Part shown: piece by piece, positions 1-13,786 of the stretch
Layout: each line of letters opens with the position of its first letter
Numbering within the stretch: position 1 is the stretch's first letter
From: Neurospora intermedia
Lineage: Eukaryota > Ascomycota > Sordariomycetes > Sordariales > Sordariaceae
Assembly (NCBI GenBank): GCA_037102815.1
Contig: BTPP01000007.1
Location: 2,232,001 to 2,296,000 of the forward strand
DNA length: 64,000 nucleotides
Direction of reading: 5' to 3'
The notes under the pieces: model-generated
Seen by the model: the letters and a program-made list of their open reading frames with translations, nothing else
What the model was told of the DNA's origin: nothing
Database searches by the model: none
Program-made: the position numbers and the translations under genes

Positions 1-1558
1 GTATATCGGCCTTCTTTTTTAGTGTATTAGAGCCCGGCTTGTATATATATTATATAAAAATGCCGAATTATTTTATTTAATCCTAGGTTATTTTGAACTT
101 GGACTTCGGAATTGGTAAGGGCGATACGGGTACGGCTACGGGTATACGTAAAGACTCAAATATCTTTAACATTTTATTATTACTACTCGAAGGGGGTAAT
201 CGCCTCTTCGCTAATTCGGTAACCGATAGTATAGGTGAATCGAGCCTTAGGCTTATAAATAGATCGTCTTCTAGCAGGTTCTCCGAGGCGACTATTTCGG
301 TATTGTAATTGCGAACGCTAATTGCATCTAACGATCTTGAACTATCGGGAGTAGAAAGCGATAATAAAGGGGGAGGGGGTGAATCTATAGTATTATACGT
401 ATTCTAGAACTCTGTCGGATTAATTATAATAATATTATTAATATATAAAATAGTAGGATTATTCTAAAAGAAGAGGTCTAATTCAATATTTATTAAATTT
501 GAATATATAGTAAGACTATTAAAAACCCTCCTATACTTTTAGCGGGCATAGAAGTTAATTGGCTATATATTATTATTATAAATCTATACCTATATACGAC
601 CCTTATTATTCGCTATAGTAAATTCCTCTATATAAACCTCCCTAACTTCCCGGAGTATAGTAATATATATTAGTTTAAAATAAAAAAACTATAGTTTTTT
701 ATTCTTTCTTTCGGTAATAAAATTGGTTTTCCAATTTAAAATTGGAGCGATAAATTTAAAGAGGGATATATATAATACGCTGTCGAACTTCTTATATACC
801 TACTATTTAGTATATTCAATATTTTACCTAGAGAATCTAGGGGCTTACTCGTTAAATATACTATTTTAATATACTTTAGGGAGGGTATATTATTAGTAGA
901 AGCGGAAGTCGGTTGGGTAGTCCCTAATCTAACTTATAATAAACTAGATCGTTTTATTAAATAGTAATTCGTACTTATACTAAGTAAATTGTTCGTTAGT
1001 ATATTCATAGAATTCGAAGAATATAGTTATAAGTATATTAATTTACGGGTAGAGAGTATAAATAATCAATAATATAAGGGTATTAGTAGAATACGTAAAG
1101 AACGCTTTGTATTGTATAGTATCAATACGATTCTTTATATTAGTCTATTCATCGTCGGTATACTTATATAGGTCCGACTTCTAATTATAGTATAAATAGT
1201 ATATTTAAAATACTACCTATAATAAGTTTTTATAATTAAGTAGGAGGAAGCGGGACGGGTAGATTTAATTGAGGTACTTAGTAAATAGGTATTATTAACT
1301 AACGTATACGAAAATATTAGAAGTATATAGTTTTATATTACTAGTACCTTTTCAATTCTACTTCGTATAACGGTACCTCCCTTACTAGGAGTATAATACG
1401 GTAGTAGAGGGGGGAGGGGGTTTTATAGTATTATCGGCTGAAGTTCTCTTCCTAATGTAGACATAGATACGGGCGCAGATCTAGACCCAGACCCAAACGC
1501 GGGCGCGGGCGCAGGCGCGGTAAGTATCACGCCTTATTATAATTATGGCTAGATAGGG
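1..1558. other. RIP-degraded AT-rich sequence, unclassified
   Basis: This is very AT-rich DNA with abundant TA and few CA/TG dinucleotides, as expected after RIP. Short open frames exist (for example 93-308 plus), but the opposite frame there also reads as plausible serine/leucine-rich coding, so no strand can be chosen. A short GC-rich patch at about 1,463-1,522 contains several copies of GGGCGC and marks a less mutated spot beside the terminal-inverted-repeat element that follows. No gene is recognised. Confidence 0.6.
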
Positions 1559-1560
1559 TA

Positions 1561-1690
1561 CTCGTTAGGTCTACAAAATCGACCATCTGACTAGCGGGCG
1601 GGCCACTAGTTAGGGACAGCGACTCGTATATGAACAGCGATTCGTACCGAGCGGGGTACTTACTCCACACGCAATTTAACTAGCACATGG
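1561..1690 (+). repeat. Left terminal inverted repeat of the 3.3-kb element
   Basis: Begins CTCGTTAGGTCTACAAAATC directly after a TA. It is the inverted counterpart of 4,738-4,867. It keeps a GC-rich core (about 1,595-1,660) although the interior of the element is strongly RIPed. Confidence 0.75.
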
Positions 1691-4600
1691 AAGTCGCATA
1701 GCCGGAGCCAATAATATTTTATAATAATATATCCATATTTCTTAGCTGCATTAAATATCGCTAATATAATTAGCATTTGCACTAATACGTAAAATTATCA
1801 TTATTTTACATACACATAAATTATTTACACTAGAAATTACATTTAACCTCCTTGTAATTAGAATCCCCATACTACTCCTCTTCATTACCGTTGTTATTAT
1901 CGTCGTCGTCTTAAATAACTTCATCCTTATACTCTTTATACTCCTTATCCTCTTAATTTATCTATACCCATCGTTTATCGTTGGGGTACTACTAATCTAA
2001 ATCCTTCTATATATCTACTAGCTTATTATCTTCAACCTCAACCTCTTCAAAATTAATTTACTTATCCTTCAACGGTATAATACCCTTACTAATTAATTAT
2101 AATACAATAATATTATTTATAACCTTCTTTTTCGCTTTATTAAATACTTATAGAATATATAGTTTGGGGAGATTACTAAGAGATTACTAATAGAGTAGTA
2201 AAGTTATATTATTTATAGTATATTTACCCCCTAACCGTTTAACTTCTTTATCTATAGTTCTTTATTTTTTAATTTAAAAGTAATACCAGCAGTTAACTCT
2301 CTCCTCGTAGTATTTAGTAATTAACTAATCTTTATTAGAAAGGCGGGTATTATATAATTTAATATACTTTTAAATTATTTTTCTAAAGGTCTTAAAAACC
2401 CTCAACTGTAATTTCTCGTTAACTAGCCACGCTTTTTATACTATAATAAAACTACTAATCTATATTCTTAATATACTTTACTCTTATTGAAACTTACAAT
2501 TATAGATATATTCGTCTTCTTTCTTAGTAAAAGTAATATACTAGTATTCATCTATTATAGTACGTAAACGGCCGTCTCTAATAATAATAGTACTACTATA
2601 CCTTAATAAGCAATTAGTATTACGAGAATTATATAGTACTTTATTAATCGCCTCCTCTTTATATTTATATTTAAATTCAACCTCCCTTATAGCTACTAAA
2701 TTAAAGGCATTACTAACCTTATCTCGCTTAGCAAATACATATAAAACCGTTAATAATATAACGCAATCACCCTTAATTATAAATAAAATCCGTTAATTAA
2801 TATAATTACTATACTCTTTAATAAAAGGGAAGTTGAACGCTAATATAATTATACTACTCCAATCTATTTAAGAATAACCCTTTTACTTTAATATAAAAGG
2901 CTCTAATACTATAGGGAGTTTACTTACTATAATAGTACTATCTACAATAGGGGGACTATTTAATATAATAATTTCGTTGGATTCCTCTTCTAATATATAA
3001 AATTATAATTTTTCTATCTCTATACTAAGATTAATAATCCCCTACTCAGTAAAACGAATAATATACCTTCGTCTTTACTTAATATACTTATTATTTATTA
3101 ATAAGGTTAACGGATTGCAAAGGTTTAAAAATATAAAATTAGGGTTAAATAGATTTAAATTAATATACTTCTAAGTAGAGTAAATATTCTTTATCTTTAT
3201 TACCTTCTTACGTACTACTTTTAAACTATTAAAAAAGTCTAACTTATTATAATCAACGTTATTAAAGGCGAACTTTTTACGTATATTAATTTAATAAAAG
3301 TATTTATAAATCTAAAAGATCCTAATATCGAAAAGTTAAAAGAAGTATATTAAATAAGGGGGTAAGAGAAAGAGTATAGTATTATTCCTCCTATATTACT
3401 TATAGAATTTAATAATATAGTAACTACTATAATTATCCAATACTAAAACTCGCCTCTCCTCTTTATTAAGGGGGTAAGAGTACTCCTCCTAATATTTAAA
3501 CCAATTAAGCGTATACTAATCATTTATATAATTTCGTAGGGAGGTAGCGATAATTATCCCATCGTTAAGGGAATTATTAATATACTTATATATAATATTA
3601 ACGCCGGAAAGTAAGACGAAGGGAAGGATAGTCCGACTAAATATAGAAATAGCCTTAAGAATAATAATAAGAATCCTCTAATTAGGGTTAACGGATTATA
3701 CTTCAATTATTTTACTATAAATTTATATATAATAAGCCTTATTTAATACGCCGACCCTAAAACTAAACTTATCCCTATTCTATATATTATTTAACTTAAT
3801 ATTATATTTAGTAATAATATTATAGAAGAGATAAAAGACTTCTTTTATATTTACTTTAGTTTATAAAGCTTTATATACCTATACTATAGACTTCGTACGT
3901 ATATTATAGAAATCTCCCCGTTATAAATATTGTTATACCTAATAAACCGTAGCTCTTAATATACGCTCTCTACTACTATTATTATAATTAAATCTAATAA
4001 TAGTAATTACTATAAATACTAGCCGTATTAATATAATTTCAATACCTAACTAACTAATTAATTTAATTCGTAAAGTCTCTAAATAATAATAATACTAACC
4101 AATAAATATTTGTACGTTAACCTAAACTTATAATACTAAATCCTCCTCTCTAATTAATAATTTATTAAAACCCCTATTCTCGGCTAGAGGGTATACTCCC
4201 TTATAATAACTAACAACCTATTTATATAGAACTCAAAATACCTTTACTATATTTACTATAATTTTAAATCTATTATTCTAAAATACTTTTATAGCGGTTT
4301 AAATTCTCCCCTCTATTAGTAACGTCTTCCAAATATCGCTAATAATATCCTTAGTATTAAAAGTTAAATTAATAAATACTAGTATAAGGCGCTTAAAGCC
4401 GCCGGCGGATTCACAAAATCGACGAAGTATAATATAATTAATAGAGGATATAGCGGCGGTAGGGTAGTCCAATAGTGAGATAGAGGGAAGTAATATAGTA
4501 AAGGGATAGAGGGATTGAACAAGGGGGGTTAAGTACAATCAAGACCGATTGCACGTAAATATAAGTATAATAATTAGTATTATTAATTCAAATGGGCATT

Positions 4601-4737
4601 TTAGAGTATAAGCGGTTGGAGTACAAAAGAGTGCAAATGGGTAGTACACAATCAGAGTGTTAGGCAGTGCGGGGAATTGGGCTGAGATTACGCTGTTGCA
4701 TCTAAAAAAATATGTAGTTGAATAGAGCTATATTGAT

Positions 4738-4867
4738 TTGCTAGTAAAATGGCAGTGTGGGGAAGTACCCCCAGTTTCCGGTACGAGTCGTTGTTCATGT
4801 ACGAGTCGCTGTCCCTGATTAGTGGCCCGCCCGCTAGTCAGATGGTCGATTTTGTAGACCTGACGAG
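4738..4867 (-). repeat. Right terminal inverted repeat of the 3.3-kb element
   Basis: Read on the minus strand it begins CTCGTCAGGTCTACAAAATC and matches the left arm, with transitions as the main differences. It contains two direct copies of TACGAGTCG followed by C or T and TGT, a possible subterminal transposase-binding repeat. The element is followed by TA. Confidence 0.75.
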
Positions 4868-4869
4868 TA

Positions 4870-5475
4870 TGCGGCATCTTCCTAACCTTAATATAATATT
4901 AGTAATATCGAGATTGAGGAATAAATTAAAGCATTAATTAGTATATAATAATTTATATAACGACGATGAGGTCTATATTTTCTATTAGTAACGCCACCTA
5001 CTGTCTGTAATAGTTGGGGAGGGCTATCGTTGCCTCCGCTATTACTTTCTGCTATAGTAGATAAGATAAATAGATATGCGCGTACAATTGCTTATACTCT
5101 CGCGCTTTTACTTGTACTCTCGCGCTTTTGCTTATACTCTCGTGCTTGCCTGCGTGCCTAACTCGTAGTTGGTGTTCGAGGGTAGGATTTTGAATGTAGA
5201 GGTAGACACAGAGTTGTGCGCGGTAGTTTAAATATCTGATACGGATGCTAGTCTGGTGGGGGTTCCTTTTGGTTCTATATTCGTCGATTAGAGGTAGTAA
5301 ATGGTCCTGGAAGTAAATAGTCCTGGAAGTGAATGGTCCTGGAAGTGAACGGTCTTATTGCCCGTACGTAGTAAGTGAATAGCGATGCGGTAAAGCTATG
5401 ACGTAGTAAAGTCGCGAATACCTTAGGTAGCGGGCAGTGAATGGAAATACGGCTAGTATATCCACCCTACAAATT
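4870..5475. other. Less-mutated patch with short tandem repeats
   Basis: Base composition is more balanced than in the flanks. It contains a ~21-bp unit repeated three times (core ACTCTCGCGCTTTT, about 5,092-5,155) and a ~16-bp unit repeated about four times (core GGTCCTGGAAGT, about 5,300-5,352). No coding sequence is recognised. It could be the promoter or subterminal region of the degenerate element to its right; that is inference. Confidence 0.5.
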
Positions 5476-5479
5476 ATAC

Positions 5480-8400
5480 TCGCCTACGATTCCTTTACCC
5501 TCTTAATCCTTTAATCTTTCTATTTACGCACGGCGCTCTACTTTATCGAAAGTCGATAAATAATTTATAATAATACGCGGCGCCCGTTGGAAGCCGGCGT
5601 TTAATAGGCGCCAAATTCTTAGGACGTAGGCCAAATTGCGGTAAAAGCAGTAGATGAATAAGGCGGTAGAGCTATCTATATATAGCAAATATAGTGATAG
5701 TAATATTGATATCGAATATAGCGATAGTGACATTGATATCGATATTAATAGTAATATTCGGATGGCAGGGCTCGATACCGGCGGCGATGAACTCAAATGT
5801 ATTATAGTAGAGGACTAGACGCGGATTGAAAACGATATACAAATATTTAATATCGATAATCTTTAGGAAATATTCGTTAGCGGGGCTAGTAGGTATAGCG
5901 GGGATAAATATTAATTAACGGTACTACTATTGCTTAAAGGGAGTGAATTCGAATTTAACGACGACGACTATAAATCTTCGATCTTTGTAATAAGAGGAGT
6001 AAAGAGACAAATATTAACGTTTACCGATTATATTTAATCATTAATATTAATAATATTTGTACCGGTAATATTAAAGATATTGTAGCACGGGCCGGGGTTC
6101 CTCCTAACGAAATTATAGGAATTGGCGATTATAAAGAAAGGAGGTTTATTCTTATCGAGGACTTTAAACTATTTAATAAATTAAATCTAAATATAACCGG
6201 ATACAAAAAGGCTATTAAAGAAGGTCCTATTCCGATATACCTACTTAATAAAAATAATATTTCGATATTCCTCGGTACGCGATAGAATAAGTCGGTCTAA
6301 TTATTAATAATTAAAAAGGCGTTGGCTACGTATACCGATTTAATAGGTCTCAGCCGACGAAATTATAATACCTTACAAGAGGTTTTTATAATAATCCGGA
6401 ACGATAATAATAATATACTATTAGTAGTACTAATATTGCCTAAGTAATTATCGATATTAATAAGGAAAATACAAAATCGAATATTAATAATGAATATACG
6501 CGAGGTAAAAATTCCGTTAAATATTATAAAGATGCCTATTTTACCAACCGGTATTAAAGTAGACGAGTATTGTAAAATCGAAGTATTATATACCCGTTAT
6601 AAATTGGATAAAGTAATTAGGACTATTAAACGAGCTGAAAATCGCGCTGTAAAATATACGGGAAACGATATTCTAGAAAGCCAGGCATTAGAGAAAGTAG
6701 TAGAGCATACGAATATAAGAGTAGAGAGGCTTAAACGCATAATTGAACCCCAGCTAGAAGACCCTGCGGGTAATAGCAGGAATATAACCCCAGCCGATTT
6801 CAATGCGGGGATTGCACAGCTGCCCTTTCCGATACTAGTATCTATAAATACGATTACCTTCTTCGATCTACTTACAGTTTTTAGGAATATAGCGATATCG
6901 GACATTAGAAAGCGGGTACACTCTACTCCGGGCAATTTTATCGATATACCCAGCGAACTATTCGAATTATACACATAATTATTATTAGTCTATACTATAT
7001 TCGGCCGTTTTACGTATATTATACTCGAAAATAGTATTAAGGGTCCGGCTATTTTCCCTAGCGATTAGATCTATTATAGGTGTACTAATTATTGCCCCCT
7101 ATTTTGCAACAATATTCCTAATAATGAAATATTATAAAAAAGTTATCTCGGCCGTATATATAGTATTGGGTTTAACTATTGTAAAAGATTATATACAGAT
7201 ATTAAAGACCAATTGTACTTATAAATATAGGAAGTATACAAATAAGGAACTACTATAGTAAATTTAAATAGTATTGTATTTACACCGGTATATAAAGCTA
7301 GGGAGTTAATTTTAATATTAGTATTAATATATATTCCGGAAATGAAAATCTATACTCAATTAAACGTATTTATCGATCATTATTTTAGCGAAAACTATAG
7401 TAACCTAAGCGTTATCCCCGCTAAACTATATATCGGTAAAGGTAAGAACCGAAGAGGCAAGTAAAAGGCACTTTTCCCCAAATATATTACTCTAGTATTT
7501 CAATATCTATAGGACTAAGAAGAGATATATTATATAGTCTAGCGTATAGTTAGAACGGTAAATAATAGTTTAATAAATATATATTATATTATATTTATAT
7601 ATTATACTTACCCTCTACAAAGTGAATTAGAATTCGAAGAATAGGGGCGAGAAGAATTTAAAGAATAGAATAAAGATAGAGAGGGTAACCTACGTATTAT
7701 CTCGTTTCCGCATTTTAATTTTATTGATAGATTTAATATATATTAAAATTCTTACTGTATATTAATAAGATTTTATTTTATATTGGCCGGCTTATTAGTA
7801 AAAGAATATATACGATCTAATAGTATTTTCCCTTTATTACTTAGCCCGTATAAATCTAATTTCGAAAATATTATTAAAATATTAAAAACTATAACCTAAT
7901 TAGATAAGGGCATAGTAATCGAAATATATAGGGAGAACGGGCTAGAATAAGTTCGTTTATATATATTTCTATTATATTATATTAGCAATATACCTCAATA
8001 GGCCGAAAATTGCGGTTTCAAGGGTCCCCGCGCTATTAAATTCTATCGATATTACTTTATATTCTCGATAAAGCGTAAACTAGAGGAAAGGGATCTAAAT
8101 ATACAAATTAATTTTAATATTATTACTAATGATAAGTTCTATTACTAAATCAATAAAATACAATAATCCATAGCAGCCAAACCAATTGGCGATGCATATC
8201 GATATAGCTATTAATAGGGTATAAAAAATCCCTACCTTGTATTAATAAATTTATCGCCTACGTTAAATATTATTATAAGTCACCTACCTAACCTTAACCA
8301 CTCGGAATACAATAGTATTATTAACCTAATCTATTTTCTTTTCCGGAATTATATTCTCAATTCGATTAGAAGGACTCAATATACTATTCGATTATAATTA

Positions 8401-11400
8401 TAGCCTTTCCCCCCCGGTTGGTAAAAACTATATTCGCCTATTAAATATTTAGTTAATTACTCTATATTACAGCATACTAAATAGATAGTTATTATTCTAC
8501 TAATATTATTATATTAGTTATATAGGGATTATTTAAGCGAACGGTTCTACGTATAAGTAGAAGCGGAAGGTCTAGACCTAATCGGTATTATAATCGAAAT
8601 ATTAGCTATAATAATTAAAAGTACAAACTTATTAATAGGATACAATATATTAAAGACAGACAAATAATAAATAGATAAAATCTTATACCGTATATGCCAA
8701 TTATTCAACTAATTGTATATATTAGTATATAGAGGTAGAGGCTCTATTACATCGAATATCAAATCCCCTATATTAAGTATCTCGGCCCTAGGAACCGGTA
8801 ATATATTACTAATAAACACGCCCCTAAATATAAAAACGGCCGAAGTAGATGTAAATAATATTGAAGCGGCCAATAAACGGACTAAAAAGAAATAATCGTA
8901 TATTAAAGATATTTACTGCCCTAATATCTATATTGCGCTATATTACCCAGTTTTTATAGAAGAATATAGTTTGCCAATTAATTTAAATACATTAACTAGT
9001 GAAAATTGTCATAGGTAAGCCGAGGGTTATATATAGTAGGGTTATACGTAGCGGGGACTTTAGCGTTCAGAAAACTAGGTTTGATTTTAAAATTGAAATT
9101 GGATTCTACCCGATTTCTAAATTTCGTTTGGGACTCGGAGCTAGCCAGCCTAACACTAGATATACCTTCGTACCGCCACGTAATAATACACTACTAAGTA
9201 TTAAAACCGCAAATTAACGATGTAAGAATAGAAAAAATATATATTCTCGAATATAATACTAATTGTTTAGTACGGCAAATAATTTAAAGAAAAAGTCTAT
9301 AAAACGAACTACTCCAATATCAAAAAGACCCTCTTAATAAAATCGAATTTCGAAGAAACCGTACAATTTATCCTATAGAATATATTCATATATAACGATA
9401 AAGAACTAACTAGGGAGATATTAGAACTCCGCCGCTAATATTCTAACCTATTTGATAAGGTTCTTTTATAAGAGGATTGTAGTAATATTAAAGACCGGAA
9501 AGCGCTCTAACTACTAAAAATGCTACTGGGAAACTAATAATATTTTAGTAGTATAACTAAGGTTGGTATAGACTACCTATTATTAAGGGGCATTAATAGG
9601 ATCCTACCTAAGTAAGTAGTAGTAATATATACTATTAATGAAGGTAAGCAATTACTCCGGCGTACAACGTTTGAATAAATATTAATACTATAGTAAAGAC
9701 TGTTGGCACAGGCCTACTAAAATGAGTATAGCGTACTATTAATATATTCACTATTGATACTAAAAAATAAGGCCTACTAATAGTATTATAAAATAGCCTT
9801 TACTAATAGGTACGTATATTTATAACTCAAAATAATATTTTTAGCGGGAATTTAACGATAGTACTAAATATAGGCGGGGAAATACTTAGATTTTCTTATA
9901 TTTTCGCATTCGATAATTACTTATACTATAAATACTGGGAAATATATTAGTATATTAATTATTAACAATAGCCCTATTAATTTCGTATATTTGAGAGTTA
10001 GTTTGGGTGTTCGCGCGCTATACGCTATTAATATATAATATAATAAAATCACCGTCTTTTTTCCGCCATTTTCCTATATAAAACGATACATTTTTTATAT
10101 TGTATTTATATATATATAACACTACGCGTATCGGCCCAACTTATATTAATTCAATTAAATATATTAAATAATATCTCAATTTTACACTATTAATATTATT
10201 CTAATAGCGCATATAATACGTAATACACATTTAATAGCCGAATATTACGATATTATAATACTTAATAGCTACTATTATTACTACCTCCTAATATAATAGT
10301 ATTAATATAGCCGGTATAACTCCCCTTAATAATATATTAATATATAATTTATTGGATAAGGCTTTAAACGACCGATATATATTCCAATCCGGTAATTATA
10401 TCTAGTACTTATTTAGGAGCGGTAATAAACGGTTTAGTCGCATCAATTACATTTTTATATACGATATTATATAAAATAGTTAGATTAACCGGTTTATATT
10501 CGCTATTATTACCCGTATTAAACGTACTAAGCAACGGCACCTATTCCTAGATCTAGAAATATTGGAAGAGGATAATACCGATCCGATTATTATTGGTTTC
10601 AATACTATACTCCCTATAAGCTTATATATTATTAATATAATTGGAATAGGATTTATTTAAATCAATTAGGATATGTATACCTTCTAGTAATAACCGGTAT
10701 TAATATTTCAACGCTCTCTCAATAGCCTACTCGCTTAATAATATAATATTACTTTAATATATTTACCCTAAGTAATAGTATTCGTACTATATAGTCCGCC
10801 TAAACGTAGTAAATGTTTACGTAAAAACTATTAGTACTAGTGTTTCGTCTATAAATTCTATATTTAATTATAATATATTATATTAACTTCTTAATGTATA
10901 TACCTAATACGGCGGTTAATATTAATAATATTTATAATATTCCTAAATTAATAATTATAATAACCGCACCCGTACTCTACACTGTTTACTGTAAGTATAA
11001 GCTATATATTTAGAGAGGTACTTATTAATATTAACGCTCTATAATAGGCTAGCGATATATAGAAGTAGGCTAAGGAACGTTATAGTGAGTGCTCCGCTAT
11101 ATATATTATACCCGTATTAATATTCTAAATAAATATAAGAAATTACACAAATTGCATTAACCTAATAGGTAGATAACGCACTAAAACCGCACGGTCGACC
11201 GAGAATATACGCACGTATAATTGGCTATCGGTCTAATAACCTTTTATTCCAATTTAGTATTTTACGGGAATACGAAGCGGGAAGATGCTCCGGTCAATTA
11301 TATACCCGCACCGTTCAATTGGAAGTACGCTCGTATTAGTACTATTAATAATAGTTCTACTAATTATAAATATTCACAGGTTCCCGTTACGCCTAGGTAT

Positions 11401-11430
11401 TATACGCAAGCCAATCTCTAATATAATACA
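5480..11430 (+). other. Degenerate coding region of an unclassified repeat, RIPed
   Basis: Several stretches read as coding-like on the plus strand between stops. Examples are 6,490-6,978 (162 codons, rich in charged residues and helical segments), 8,713-8,895, 8,999-9,217 and 11,221-11,421. Between them the same strand continues with protein-like composition, for instance around 8,300-8,660, 9,300-9,950 and 10,500-10,660, but with many stops. I recognise no reverse transcriptase, integrase, DDE transposase or tyrosine recombinase motif. RIP makes the family unreadable by eye. It may be one large transposon or several. Confidence 0.4.
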
Positions 11431-11499
11431 ATAGTCATCTCTTTCTTTCCTTCTATATTCGATTCTATTCTGTGCCACCTATCTAATCTGTACAAACTA

Positions 11500-12170
11500 A
11501 CAAGCAGCGATATACATTATAGTGATAGCTTCAATCGCATATTAACAATGCGACGGTGTAGGGTGGGTATTCAATCGGTATACAGTGTGCGGTGTACGAC
11601 CGTGCGTCGGTGTGGCATTCAAGCCAGCTGTGCAGCCGTGCAGCCGTGTAGCCGTACAGCCGTGAAGCTAACCGCTATAATGGTCCGTACTATAAGCGCA
11701 ACCGCCGTACTGGATTAGGGTCGCGAGCAACCGCCAGCATGGTCCGTGCGCGGGATTGGGGTCGCGGATTGGAGTCGCGGGATTGGGGTCGCGGGATTGG
11801 GGTCGGGGTCGGGGTTCGGGGTTCGGACAGAATATAAATTACCAGATGAAATATACCTAGGTACCGTACGTACAGCTGTAAGCGTGACGACCCGCTTCCT
11901 ATCCGTCAACCTGGTCCGTGCACTACTATTAGCGCAGACCTGAACCGTTGGAGCGGTTCCAGCGCATGCTTCAGCGCATTTCCCAGCAGAAACCGGATAA
12001 CGGGATTTGGACCAATCAGAGGCTTTCCTCAGCCCAACAGGGCTTATTAACGCAACAGGTCTTATTTGCGCAACATGTCTTGTTCCAGAATTATCCCATA
12101 CAAATGCAACAAGTCTTGTTACGTTTAACACGTCTTGTTACGCTCCCTATATTCCCGCTGCGGTAGGTAA
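11500..12170. other. Unmutated GC-balanced patch with nested short repeats
   Basis: This ~670-bp patch has normal CA/TG content, unlike the DNA around it. It holds a run of CAGCCGTG-like octamers (about 11,628-11,668), a ~14-bp GATTGGGGTCGCGG-like repeat (about 11,752-11,800) leading into a G-run array, and several copies of AACANGTCTTGTT-like words (about 12,052-12,142). Overlapping open frames occur on both strands (such as 11,715-12,131 minus) but are repeat-driven, without a recognisable domain. It was probably short or single-copy enough to escape RIP, or arrived later. Confidence 0.55.
11799..11821 (+). repeat. G-quadruplex-type motif
   Basis: Four GGGG runs are separated by TC, TC and TTC, meeting the usual G4 pattern (four runs of three or more G, loops of 1-7). 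It sits at the end of the GATTGGGGTCGC repeat array. Confidence 0.8.
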
Positions 12171-12174
12171 AATA

Positions 12175-13786
12175 GAAATAATAAAGAGGGTAATAAAGAG
12201 TTTAAAAAAGAGGAGGATAGTAGTAGTAATTCTAATAATTTAACCTTACATATATAACGGCTATATTAAAAGCTAATCGACTAGCGTAATTAAAATAATT
12301 TCGATCGATTATACTATATATATTAAAAGGTTAAAATAGTTACTAGAATATAGGTTAAACTTAGTCTACTCCCTAATAAGGTCGCTAATATAAGAGTAGG
12401 GTTCTTTTACGTATAGTAATATATAATCTACGCCCTATCGATAACAGAGTTTAAAAGTACCTTATTACTTCTACATCGTTAATTTAGCAATGCCTAAGAA
12501 GCTATTATTAACTAAATTACAAATAATCTACTCCCTTACAAAATAAAGTAAGCTAATTGCTATACTAAATATTATTTTAATTGCAGGCAGCGGATTATAT
12601 TACTAAGTAAATTTAATAATAATTCTTTGAAATCGTATAAATTATCCGTTTGTAGCAATCTAATTAATCTTTATCGAACTAGCAACTAATACGTTATCCG
12701 CCATTATATTTACTTTAAGGAGGTTATTATTAAATTATCCTCTCGTATACGTATAGATTAGATTGGGCGCTTATAAGTAGGCAATACTCCTCTTAATATT
12801 ATATTATAAATATATAAATTACTTATACGCTAATACAATTAATTAAAAGCTACCTTCCCTACTACAAATTATCCCGGCATACCTTTTAAACTATATACTA
12901 AGTAATTTAGAGCGTAATATAACCTCCCTTACACTTATAAAATAATATTAAAAAAGGAAGCTAGTAAAACAGTTTTAGTTACGAAGGATAATTACTATCT
13001 ATTCTAATATTTAGCTTAATAACAGGTAAAATTACTACTATCTTCCCCCCGGGCTAACCTTATACTAACTATTATATTAAAATACAATAAATAAATATTT
13101 ACATTTTTAATAAGCCGCTAAAGGTATACCCAAAGGTCGCCCGCCCAAATAGGGTACTCTATTTAATAATAAACCTATTCTACCGAATTTATTATTAATT
13201 AAAATAGCCCAGAGCAAAAGAGCTAATAAAAAAGCAATAGCGCCCCGTAGTAGATTAAAGAATATTTAACCTATATAAGCATCGGCGCGGCGCAACTATT
13301 CCCAATATAAGGAGGGACCTAATATTAAATAACTTAATACCTAAAACGAAGTATATAATTGTATTAAGGTTACTAATAATAATAATAGTAATAATAAGTT
13401 AAGAAGGTATTAAGTAGCGAGGGCGAGAGAATAGAGAGTAAAAGAGCAACGAGTTATTAAAGTATCGTCAACTTCCTTATTTAACGAACTCTCTAAATTA
13501 TTTAAATTATTAAATATTAATATTTAATAGTAAAGCTCAATCAAGTCTAATCGTCTACAATTACTATTAATTAAATAGAGCGTTTAATTACTATTAATTT
13601 ATACTAAACACTATAGAAATATCACAAAATTTAAAATAACTACATAATCTAAAAATCTAACCAAGGTCCCTAACATATAAAACGAGTAAGATTACACCCA
13701 AAACATGGTTATTTACATGTTAGCTGCCTTGGGGTTTTTTGGGTATATGTAGGGAATGGGGTGGGTGTGCGGAGGGTTACTCTTAA
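12175..13786 (+). other. RIP-degraded sequence, possibly a coding remnant
   Basis: AT-rich with residual protein-like reading on the plus strand. A Lys/Arg-rich segment lies around 13,120-13,330 and an Arg/Glu/Gln-rich helical segment around 13,400-13,510. No family is recognised. The last ~100 bp (13,690-13,786) are markedly less mutated and G-rich, and contain an imperfect ACATG...CATGT inverted pair. They end exactly where LINE copy 1 begins. Confidence 0.4.

Larger units (their letters stand above)
1561..4867 (-). mobile_element. 3.3-kb DNA transposon with ~130-bp terminal inverted repeats, RIPed
   Basis: The ends are inverted copies of each other (1,561-1,690 and 4,738-4,867) and both are directly flanked by TA (1,559-1,560 and 4,868-4,869). 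That fits a TA target-site duplication as in Tc1/mariner-type elements. The outer ~88 bp of the two arms differ at only a few transitions. The minus strand between about 4,540 and 1,830 looks coding. It ends in a Lys/Glu-rich, probably coiled, segment followed by an acidic Asp/Asn/Glu tail near 1,865-1,990. I did not recognise a DDE triad, so the superfamily rests on the TA duplication only. Many in-frame stops make it inactive. Confidence 0.7.
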
